A stretch of DNA of 64,000 nucleotides from Alteromonas sp. ASW11-130 (GTDB taxonomy: Bacteria; Pseudomonadota; Gammaproteobacteria; Enterobacterales; Alteromonadaceae). Position numbers and translations under genes: made by a program. The stretch is from assembly GCF_026183735.1 (NCBI RefSeq), contig NZ_JAPFRE010000045.1:62001-126000 (forward strand), in the 5' to 3' direction. Under the pieces are notes generated by a model. It was not told where the DNA came from, ran no database searches, and saw only the letters and a program-made list of their open reading frames with translations. The first letter of the stretch is position 1, and each line of letters opens with the position of its first letter. This document shows, one piece after another, positions 57,261 through 64,000 of the stretch.

Positions 57261-57687
57261 AGCTATAACCCCAGAAAAATAATATTAACTAATAGAAATG
57301 GGGTAGGTTTTTAAAATGACAACCACCTACCCGGAATTAGCGATAATTGAACGATAATGCGAACTTTAGCGGTCTTGCTTATTATCACCCTTGATGATCA
57401 TTGGACAAAAAAGAATAATTTATCTAATCAGCGCTGAGGGGTAATAAGCATGCTGACACTATTTAAGACGATGTAAGACAGACTAAATCAATTCCTTTTC
57501 GTTATTGCCAAGCCTGATTCAGCGTTTTAAAAGGACACATATATCTGAGTTTACACAGTTTCAACGTTAGTTCATTGGTATGTTTTAAACAGAAAACGTG
57601 TAGCGCTAAACGTTCGTTCATCGATGCGAACTGGTATATCGTGCTAAGCTAATAACCGCTCTTTCAACTTTTTATAAGGGTCGAATC
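57261..57687. other. Intergenic region between divergent fxsA and cutA
   Basis: 427 bp, AT-rich, no credible gene. It contains the divergent promoters for fxsA and cutA. An inverted repeat around GGGGTAGGT and ACCTACCC (57300-57331) is near the fxsA start and may be a regulatory stem. Confidence 0.4.
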
Positions 57688-58005
57688 ATGTCCGTCTGTG
57701 TTGTGTTTTGCACCGTACCAGAAGAAAATCTAGCGAAAAAACTAGCCACCTCACTTGTAGAAAAAAAACTGGCTGCTTGCGTTAAAGTAATACCTAAAGT
57801 GACTACCGTGTACCGCTGGGAAGAAAAAGTCGTCACAGACAGTGAATGTCAGCTAATTATTAAAACGGTTACCGATAATGTCGAAAATGCGTTTGTAGTG
57901 GTAAGCGAGCAACATCCCTACGATGTACCAGAGTGGCTAGTTATTCCTGACGCACAGGGCAGCGATGCTTACATCAGCTGGATTCGCGAGCAGACGAATT
58001 CGTAA
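57688..58005 (+). CDS. cutA: Divalent-cation tolerance protein CutA
   Basis: 105-aa trimeric ferredoxin-like protein of the CutA1 family. Conserved segments are K-L-A-A-C-V-K-V-I-P, Y-R-W-E and H-P-Y-D-V-P-E. Linked to copper tolerance in E. coli; often next to dsbD, as here (83 bp upstream), so a shared transcript is likely. A GGGTCG box precedes the ATG. Confidence 0.95.
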   Translation: MSVCVVFCTVPEENLAKKLATSLVEKKLAACVKVIPKVTTVYRWEEKVVTDSECQLIIKTVTDNVENAFVVVSEQHPYDVPEWLVIPDAQGSDAYISWIREQTNS

Positions 58006-58088
58006 GACGCTAAAGACTAAAGCTCGTTAACTAAATAAATAACAATCACGTTATTAGACGTACAAGATAAAAAGTAGAGATGTAATTA

Positions 58089-59909
58089 ATGAAACTGAAA
58101 CATGTATTTTTATTTATGTTTGCCCTGTTCATAACCTATTCCTGTTACGCTCAGGTTTCTGCAAATGACCAATTTGGTGACATGTTTTATGATGAGCCTG
58201 AATTTCTTCCCGTGGACCAAGCCTTCATGTTTGATTTCATTCAACAGGAGGGCGAACTACAAATTAAGTTTACTATCGCTGAGGGCTACTATTTATATAA
58301 ACATCAATTTAAAACGGTTACAAAAAATGCCGAATTAGGTGAAGCTCAATTTCCTCCAGCAAAAGAAAAAGAAGATGAGTTTTTTGGCTTAACCGAAGTG
58401 TATTATGACCAGGTCACTTTTCGCTACCCAATCAACCATGCTGAACAGGACAGCGTCGTTAAGTTGCGCTTTCAAGGGTGCGCGGAGGCTGGATTATGTT
58501 ATCCCCCCACTACCAAGGTTATTTACCTTTCTAAAACGGGCGTTACAGATGCAAACGATGATCCTGCAGACACCGGCGCCATGACGCCAACCTTTCAGTC
58601 CCACCAATATGATTTGGCAGAAAGACTGACTGAAGACGATTTATTAATAACCTTATTGTTGTTTCTTGCACTAGGAATCGGGCTGGCATTTACTCCCTGC
58701 GTTTTCCCCATGTATCCCATTTTGTCGGGCATCATCTTAGGCCAGGGTAAAAACGCTTCGATTGCGCATAGTTTCACTCTGTCTTTCGTCTATGTGCAGG
58801 GTATGGCGATTACGTATTCTTTGCTAGGGTTAGCTGTCGCTTCCGCGGGCGTTCAGTTTCAGGCTGCACTTCAGCATCCTGCCATTCTCGCCACATTTAT
58901 TGTAATTTTTATTCTACTCGCCTTTGCCATGTTTGGTGCATACAATTTGCAACTACCTGCTACGTGGCAGGAAAAGCTTAACAATTTAAGTAACTCCCAA
59001 TCCCGTGGCAAACTGGGTGGGGTATTTGTGATGGGTGTACTTTCTGGCCTGATTGCCTCCCCCTGCACTACCGCGCCGCTTACAGGTATTCTTTTGTTTA
59101 TTGCCCAAACTGGCGATATGTTTTTAGGCTTTATATCGTTGTATGTGCTAAGTGTGGGGATGGGTATACCGCTTATTTTATTTGGCATGAGTGGCGGCAA
59201 ACTGTTACCCAAAGCAGGTAACTGGATGAACGTAGTCAAAATCACGTTCGGGTTTATGATGTTAGCTGTAGCCTTGTTTTTCATCGAGCGGTTATGGAAT
59301 AACGTTTATACAGAGCTGATGTGGGCTGCACTCGGGCTAGCAACGTTTTCGTACTATCAGGTCACCAACCAGAATACAGCACCAACATTTATGAAAGGCA
59401 TACGTACAGCGATTATTTTCGTTGGACTGTTTGCTAGTGTATTAATGGGATACCAATCTCTATACAAAGTAAGTTCATTGGCGGTCAATCTCAGCTCAAA
59501 CACTAGCACTACGAGTTCTGTCGGACATCCTGAGTTTATAGTGGTTAAAAACTTAGAAGACTTTACCCAGAAATTGGCGAAGGCCAACGCTCAGAATAAG
59601 TCGGTTATGGTTGATTTGTACGCGGACTGGTGCGTGGCGTGTAAAGAATTTGAAAAATATACGTTCTCAGATGCCCGCGTGCAAAGCGCGCTGGCACACA
59701 CTGATTGGATGCAGATCGATTTGACTGACAACACACCGACTAATTTGGCATTTCAGGAGCACTTCGACATCCTTGGTTTACCCACCATTTTATTTTTTGA
59801 CAATAAGGGTAATGAATTAAAGCAATCACGCGTTACTGGTTTTATGCGTGCAGAGCCCTTTGCGAAACATGTAGAAGAAGCTTTATCGCGTTCGGAAACT
59901 GATGAGTAA
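58089..59909 (+). CDS. dsbD: Thiol:disulfide interchange protein DsbD
   Basis: Carries reducing power from cytoplasmic thioredoxin to periplasmic DsbC/CcmG. 606 aa: signal peptide (1-22), N-terminal alpha domain with its Cys pair in G-C-A-E-A-G-L-C, eight-helix membrane core (about 185-450) with the two Cys in T-P-C-V-F-P and S-P-C-T-T-A, and a C-terminal thioredoxin domain with W-C-V-A-C-K. All six redox Cys are present. Confidence 0.96.
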   Translation: MKLKHVFLFMFALFITYSCYAQVSANDQFGDMFYDEPEFLPVDQAFMFDFIQQEGELQIKFTIAEGYYLYKHQFKTVTKNAELGEAQFPPAKEKEDEFFGLTEVYYDQVTFRYPINHAEQDSVVKLRFQGCAEAGLCYPPTTKVIYLSKTGVTDANDDPADTGAMTPTFQSHQYDLAERLTEDDLLITLLLFLALGIGLAFTPCVFPMYPILSGIILGQGKNASIAHSFTLSFVYVQGMAITYSLLGLAVASAGVQFQAALQHPAILATFIVIFILLAFAMFGAYNLQLPATWQEKLNNLSNSQSRGKLGGVFVMGVLSGLIASPCTTAPLTGILLFIAQTGDMFLGFISLYVLSVGMGIPLILFGMSGGKLLPKAGNWMNVVKITFGFMMLAVALFFIERLWNNVYTELMWAALGLATFSYYQVTNQNTAPTFMKGIRTAIIFVGLFASVLMGYQSLYKVSSLAVNLSSNTSTTSSVGHPEFIVVKNLEDFTQKLAKANAQNKSVMVDLYADWCVACKEFEKYTFSDARVQSALAHTDWMQIDLTDNTPTNLAFQEHFDILGLPTILFFDNKGNELKQSRVTGFMRAEPFAKHVEEALSRSETDE

Positions 59910-59915
59910 CCTGTT

Positions 59916-60674
59916 ATGAAACTGCCTCTAGCCTGCTTAATTTTGTTCATGGGTAGCGTACAAGCCGAGCCTGGATGCTTTGATGATTGGTTTTGCATTA
60001 CCACGAACGACGGGTCCGTGAATATTCAATTACAGCATGAACTTCCGGCTGTCATCACCGTGACGTCGTCCGCCCTAGAACCCGCAGAAGTCACGCTATC
60101 TTTAACGGATACAAAATCCCATAAATTGGGAAACATTAGTTCGCCAACAGAATTTTGGAACACTATGCGCGTTAATTGGACGGCGGGTAAATTAAATGCA
60201 AAGCATGATAATAGTGTTGAGTATGGCTACCCACTTGAACAAAATAACCTTAACGTGGTGCAGGGTTTCAATGGCGAATATAGTCACCAGGGTGCATCTC
60301 GCTACGCTATTGATTTTGCCGCCCCAATAGGTACGCGAGTATTGGCTGCGCGAGGAGGGAAAGTCATTGATCTCGAGGAATCGTTCGATACTGGCGGTCC
60401 ATCTAAAAAATACGCGACCTATGCAAATTATGTGGTGATATTGCATGACGATGGTACCACTGGCGAATACTACCACCTGAAACATAATGGGGTGTTGGTT
60501 AAGCGGGGAGATATTGTCGAACAGGGCCAAACTATTGCAAAGTCAGGCAATACGGGCTTTTCTTCCCTACCCCACTTACACTTTGGCGTTTATAAAGCGC
60601 TACCCCACGGTAAATACCAATCTGTTAAATTTAGATTTAAGCAATCACACTCAAAGCTCAATTTTCGGCGATAA
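59916..60674 (+). CDS. Secreted M23-family metallopeptidase
   Basis: 252 aa with a short signal peptide ending V-Q-A. The LytM/M23 domain covers about 105-235: zinc ligands H-Q-G-x4-A-I-D-F and H-L-H-F-G. It presumably cleaves peptidoglycan cross-bridges, or acts in cell-wall remodelling. It starts 6 bp after dsbD, so it is co-transcribed; its own Cys pair near the N-terminus (C-F-D-D-W-F-C) may depend on the disulfide machinery. Confidence 0.92.
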   Translation: MKLPLACLILFMGSVQAEPGCFDDWFCITTNDGSVNIQLQHELPAVITVTSSALEPAEVTLSLTDTKSHKLGNISSPTEFWNTMRVNWTAGKLNAKHDNSVEYGYPLEQNNLNVVQGFNGEYSHQGASRYAIDFAAPIGTRVLAARGGKVIDLEESFDTGGPSKKYATYANYVVILHDDGTTGEYYHLKHNGVLVKRGDIVEQGQTIAKSGNTGFSSLPHLHFGVYKALPHGKYQSVKFRFKQSHSKLNFRR

Positions 60675-60838
60675 TGGCTGATTAGACCAGTATTTTGCTG
60701 CTAAATCTTCATTTCTGTCTATAATCGATCGTCAATTTAAAAAGTTTTTGTTCAATTGCTTTTTTTTCGTGCAACTTGCGAAAAAATTTGTTGGAATGGG
60801 AAATACTCCCCGATTTACCGGAAGATAGCTGCATTTTA

Positions 60839-61276
60839 ATGAATATTCTGCTTATTAATGGTCCTAATCTAAATATGTTAGGTCGCCGGGAACCGGAGAA
60901 ATACGGTTCTCAAACCCTTGCTCAAATAGTGAAGGGTATTGAAGCTCACGCGCATAGCCATAATGTGTCCGTTGAGCATTTCCAGTCCAATGCAGAACAC
61001 GAATTGATTGATTGCATACAGCAATCTTATGGAAAAGCAGACGCTATTATCATCAACCCGGGCGCATTCACCCACACCAGTATAGCGATGAGGGATGCAC
61101 TACTCAGTGTAGCTATTCCCTTTTACGAAGTGCACTTGTCAAACATACATGCACGCGAAAACTTTAGACATAATTCGTATTTTTCAGACATCGCCGCTGG
61201 AGTTTTAGTAGGGATGGGTAGTATAGGCTATCAACTTGCATTAACTGCAGCTGTTACACAATTTAAATCGAACTAA
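60839..61276 (+). CDS. aroQ: 3-dehydroquinate dehydratase, type II
   Basis: Shikimate pathway: 3-dehydroquinate to 3-dehydroshikimate. 145 aa from ATG 60839, where the protein begins with the family N-terminus [11 protein letters not shown]; a longer in-frame start at 60776 would add 21 non-conserved residues. The catalytic Tyr is in K-Y-G-S and the His in E-V-H-L-S-N. Upstream of accBC, 16 bp from accB, as in many gammaproteobacteria. Confidence 0.95.
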   Translation: MNILLINGPNLNMLGRREPEKYGSQTLAQIVKGIEAHAHSHNVSVEHFQSNAEHELIDCIQQSYGKADAIIINPGAFTHTSIAMRDALLSVAIPFYEVHLSNIHARENFRHNSYFSDIAAGVLVGMGSIGYQLALTAAVTQFKSN

Positions 61277-61292
61277 CTGACAGAGACAGAAC

Positions 61293-61751
61293 ATGGATAT
61301 TAGAAAGATTAAAAAACTGATTGAACTGGTCGAAGAATCAGGCATTGCTGAGTTGGAAATTACCGAAGGTGAAGAATCAGTACGCATCCATCGTGGCCCG
61401 ACTGGTCAGCCGATGATGCCGCCTCCTCAATATAACTATGCAGCAGCAGCGCCGCCGCCACAAGCATCATCAGCTCCACTTCCCGTGTCAGAAGCGAGTG
61501 CACCTGTGGCGCCGTCAGGCCATGTGGTTAAATCACCCATGGTAGGGACGTTTTATCGCTCTTCCTCACCTACCGCCAAACCGTTTGTTGAGGTGGGTCA
61601 GTCAGTGAATGTTGGCGATACGCTATGTATCGTTGAAGCTATGAAAATGATGAATCAAATTGAAGCTGATAAAGCAGGTGTTATCAAAGAAATTCTGGTA
61701 GAGAACCAAGACCCAGTAGAATTTGATCAACCAATGTTCGTTATCGAATAA
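61293..61751 (+). CDS. accB: Biotin carboxyl carrier protein of acetyl-CoA carboxylase
   Basis: 152 aa. An N-terminal helix pair, a Pro/Ala-rich flexible linker (about 45-75), and a biotinyl domain with E-A-M-K-M (biotin on Lys). Works with AccC in fatty-acid synthesis. 14 bp before accC. Confidence 0.97.
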   Translation: MDIRKIKKLIELVEESGIAELEITEGEESVRIHRGPTGQPMMPPPQYNYAAAAPPPQASSAPLPVSEASAPVAPSGHVVKSPMVGTFYRSSSPTAKPFVEVGQSVNVGDTLCIVEAMKMMNQIEADKAGVIKEILVENQDPVEFDQPMFVIE

Positions 61752-61765
61752 GCGGGTTTATCATT

Positions 61766-63112
61766 ATGTTAGATAAAGTGCTCATAGCAAATCGTGGTGA
61801 AATTGCACTGCGTATATTGCGAGCCTGTAAGGAGCTTGGCATCAAAACCGTTGCCGTACACTCCACCGCAGATCGCAATCTAAAACACGTTCTGTTAGCT
61901 GATGAATCTATTTGTATCGGGGGCAATTCAGCAACCGATAGTTATCTGAATATTCCTCGCATAATCGCAGCAGCAGAAGTCACTAATTCAATTGCTATCC
62001 ACCCGGGTTACGGCTTTTTAGCAGAAAACGCTGATTTCGCTGAGGCAGTGGAAAAAAGTGGTTTTATTTTTATTGGCCCTACAGCAGATACGATCGATTT
62101 GATGGGTGACAAAGTATCCGCGATTAACTCAATGAAAAAGGCCGGGGTGCCGTGCGTTCCTGGCTCCGACGGCCCGCTCAATGATGACGAAGAACGCAAC
62201 AAAAGTATCGCCAAACGAATCGGCTATCCGATTATCGTAAAAGCCGCCGGTGGTGGCGGGGGCCGTGGAATGCGAGTGGTCCGAAGCGAGAGCGAACTTG
62301 TTCGAGCAATCGAAACGACCAAAGCAGAAGCAGCGGCGGCGTTCGGTAACGCTACTGTCTATATGGAAAAATTCCTTGAGAATCCGCGCCACGTTGAGAT
62401 TCAGGTATTAGCTGATGGTCAGGGTAACGCTATTCATTTAGGTGAACGTGATTGTTCAATGCAACGCCGCCATCAAAAAGTAGTAGAAGAAGCGCCTGCT
62501 CCAGGTGTGTCTGAACAAATGCGTAGTAAAATTGGTGATCGTTGCCGCCGCGCCTGTATCGAAATTGGGTATCGGGGAGCGGGTACTTTTGAATTCTTGT
62601 ATGAAAATGGCGAATTTTACTTCATCGAAATGAATACTCGTATTCAGGTTGAACACCCCGTTACTGAAATGATCACTGGCGTCGACTTAATTAAAGAGCA
62701 GCTTCGCATTGCTGCAGGTCAGCCATTGTCAATTGATCAATCGCAAATTCAAATACGCGGACACGCAGTTGAGTGCCGTATCAATGCAGAAGATCCAGAT
62801 AACTTCGTGCCTAGTCCTGGAAAAATTGATATGTTTCACTCCCCTGGAGGCTTAGGGGTACGCTGGGATTCTCATATCTACGCTGGTTATTCAGTGCCGC
62901 CTTATTATGATTCAATGATTGGCAAACTTATCACTTATGGTGAGAGTCGGGATGAAGCCATTGCCCGTATGCGTCATGCGTTGGATGAATTAGTGATAGA
63001 AGGCATAAAGACGAACATTCCACTGCAACGAAAAATTATGGCCGATGAAAACTTTTTCGCAGGTGGTACTAATATCCACTATCTGGAAAAAAAGTTAGGT
63101 ATGTCAAAATAA
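61766..63112 (+). CDS. accC: Biotin carboxylase
   Basis: ATP-dependent carboxylation of biotin on AccB. 448 aa (E. coli 449). N-terminal [12 protein letters not shown]-grasp Gly-rich loop A-G-G-G-G-G-R-G-M (about 163-171); [10 protein letters not shown] (about 287-296). Complete, followed by a strong terminator. Confidence 0.98.
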   Translation: MLDKVLIANRGEIALRILRACKELGIKTVAVHSTADRNLKHVLLADESICIGGNSATDSYLNIPRIIAAAEVTNSIAIHPGYGFLAENADFAEAVEKSGFIFIGPTADTIDLMGDKVSAINSMKKAGVPCVPGSDGPLNDDEERNKSIAKRIGYPIIVKAAGGGGGRGMRVVRSESELVRAIETTKAEAAAAFGNATVYMEKFLENPRHVEIQVLADGQGNAIHLGERDCSMQRRHQKVVEEAPAPGVSEQMRSKIGDRCRRACIEIGYRGAGTFEFLYENGEFYFIEMNTRIQVEHPVTEMITGVDLIKEQLRIAAGQPLSIDQSQIQIRGHAVECRINAEDPDNFVPSPGKIDMFHSPGGLGVRWDSHIYAGYSVPPYYDSMIGKLITYGESRDEAIARMRHALDELVIEGIKTNIPLQRKIMADENFFAGGTNIHYLEKKLGMSK

Positions 63113-63119
63113 ACTATTT

Positions 63120-63143
63120 AGCCCGGGATTCCGGGCTTTTTAT
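63120..63143 (+). terminator. accBC terminator
   Basis: AGCCCGG-GATT-CCGGGCT then TTTTATT: a textbook GC stem and T-run, 8 nt after the accC stop. Confidence 0.92.
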
Positions 63144-63212
63144 TAGAGGATAACATTTAGCTTCTGCCTTCCACCCTTTCGCATGGTCGCTTTTCCCGTT
63201 TATGCCGTACAT

Positions 63213-63239
63213 AAAAAAGGCTCGTCGGGGAGACGAGCC
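63213..63239 (-). terminator. Minus-strand terminator with no gene assigned
   Basis: GGCTCGTC (63219-63226) and GACGAGCC (63232-63239) form a perfect 8-bp stem with a 5-nt loop. On the minus strand it is followed by a run of six T (63218-63213). The plus-strand side has no T-run. No convincing gene enters from the right on the minus strand, so it may end a small RNA starting near 63350. Confidence 0.6.
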
Positions 63240-63358
63240 AAAATTGCAAGAACGCGTACGCACCTTCAACAGTGCATAAATGTATACGCCTGTTGATAAC
63301 AGCAGTTCTCTTCAATAAATTAAATTTATGTAATTTATAATTAAAACGGGGTCGTATT

Positions 63359-64000
63359 ATGGGATCTTTCACCCGACGGCAGTTTTTAGCGTCGTTAGCA
63401 GCGGGAATCGCGTTAGCCAGGTCGCGTGGAATATTGGCCAATACCCCCACGACCACACGAAAACTAGGTGTTGCGCTGCTTGGACTTGGAAGTTATAGCA
63501 CGAGACTGCTAGCGCCAGCCCTGCAAGACACACAGCATTGCGAGTTACGCGGCATCGTCACTGGAAGTCCGGAAAAAATTTCTAGCTGGCAAAGACAATA
63601 TAATATCCCAGATAAGAACGTATATTCTTACGACAATTTACCGGAAATTGCTAATAATCCTGATATAGATATTGTGTATATAGTTACGCCAACTGGTTTA
63701 CATAGAAAATATTCAGAGATGGCAGCGTCGGCTGGAAAGCATGTGTGGTGTGAAAAGCCCATGGCAATGGATGAAGCAGAATGCCAAAGCATCATTGATG
63801 TCTGTAATAAGAATGACGTCAAGTTGGCGATTGGTTATCGTATGCAGCATGAGCCTAACACCCGTCAACTCGCGTTATTACAAGACACCATGCCTTTTGG
63901 TCGATTTAAACATATTGAAAGTTTTGCTGGCTACGCAGGCAAGGGGCGCCCCCCCCATAATTGGCGCATGCAAAAAGAAATGGGAGGGGGAGCGCTTTAT
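63359..64000 (+). CDS. Tat-exported Gfo/Idh/MocA-family oxidoreductase, 3' end outside window
   Basis: 214 codons visible from ATG 63359. It begins with a twin-arginine signal (F-T-R-R-Q-F-L) and a hydrophobic stretch, so export folded to the periplasm is predicted. A Rossmann fold follows with G-L-G-S-Y near residue 42 and the family motif E-K-P (W-C-E-K-P-M, about 137-142). Glucose-fructose oxidoreductase is the best-known exported member; the substrate here is unknown. Confidence 0.9.
   Translation, partial: MGSFTRRQFLASLAAGIALARSRGILANTPTTTRKLGVALLGLGSYSTRLLAPALQDTQHCELRGIVTGSPEKISSWQRQYNIPDKNVYSYDNLPEIANNPDIDIVYIVTPTGLHRKYSEMAASAGKHVWCEKPMAMDEAECQSIIDVCNKNDVKLAIGYRMQHEPNTRQLALLQDTMPFGRFKHIESFAGYAGKGRPPHNWRMQKEMGGGALY

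Noticed and set aside
63157-63456. 99-codon minus-strand gene upstream of the exported oxidoreductase
   Set aside because: It runs through the terminator hairpin and overlaps the well-supported Tat signal region on the other strand.

Overview
The window is a chromosomal segment of a Gram-negative gammaproteobacterium, most likely an Alteromonadales (Alteromonadaceae-like) marine bacterium. The basis is gene content and protein character (glmU/glmS neighbourhood, DsbD/CutA, accBC preceded by aroQ, biosynthetic SpeA, lipoproteins and outer-membrane barrels). It was not tested against a database. No rRNA, tRNA or CRISPR array was seen.

Left chromosomal arm (1-17599): end of a lipoprotein gene; divergent glpK and glpD for glycerol use; a YlqF-type GTPase; HtpX; a secreted esterase-TPR protein; an S9 peptidase; an outer-membrane barrel; a scar of decayed genes (fused transposase fragments and a broken beta-lactamase-like lipoprotein); rlmE; a TrmH-family RNA methyltransferase; and a two-gene unit of a membrane GGDEF protein and a 5'-nucleotidase-like protein that has lost most of its metal ligands. 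It ends in an intergenic stretch holding what looks like the original glmS terminator.

Central island (17605-40721, 23,117 bp): a complete Tn7-family transposon inserted at attTn7, just downstream of glmS. Both ends are visible (TGT termini, repeated TnsB-type sites) and are flanked by a perfect 5-bp duplication, CTTGA. tnsA, tnsB and tnsC lie at the glmS-proximal end on the minus strand. tnsD and tnsE lie near the far end on the plus strand, separated from tnsABC by cargo. A small Xre-type regulator is divergent from tnsD, over three TGTCCC sites spaced exactly 27 bp apart. The cargo looks like anti-phage defence: (i) a two-gene unit at the left end, a soluble 309-aa protein plus a four-helix membrane protein, resembling RexA/RexB in architecture; (ii) a tightly packed eight-gene unit led by a CapW/BrxR-type WYL regulator, then a PD-(D/E)XK-DUF5655 protein, hsdM-hsdS-hsdR (type I restriction-modification) and three further genes (214-aa unknown, NERD-helicase with altered Walker motifs, TPR-cold-shock-like protein) that may be an undescribed module.

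Right chromosomal arm (40727-64000): glmS, a DeoR-family regulator, a Gfo/Idh/MocA oxidoreductase and glmU (UDP-GlcNAc synthesis); a GGDEF protein with an altered active site; an alkylation-repair unit (Ada-AlkA fusion, Ogt, EamA exporter); a beta-lactamase-fold hydrolase; speA; a non-coding array of REP-like hairpins and an 18-bp minisatellite; groES-groEL behind a clear sigma-32 promoter; fxsA; cutA-dsbD-M23 peptidase; aroQ-accB-accC; and the start of a Tat-exported Gfo/Idh/MocA oxidoreductase cut by the window end.
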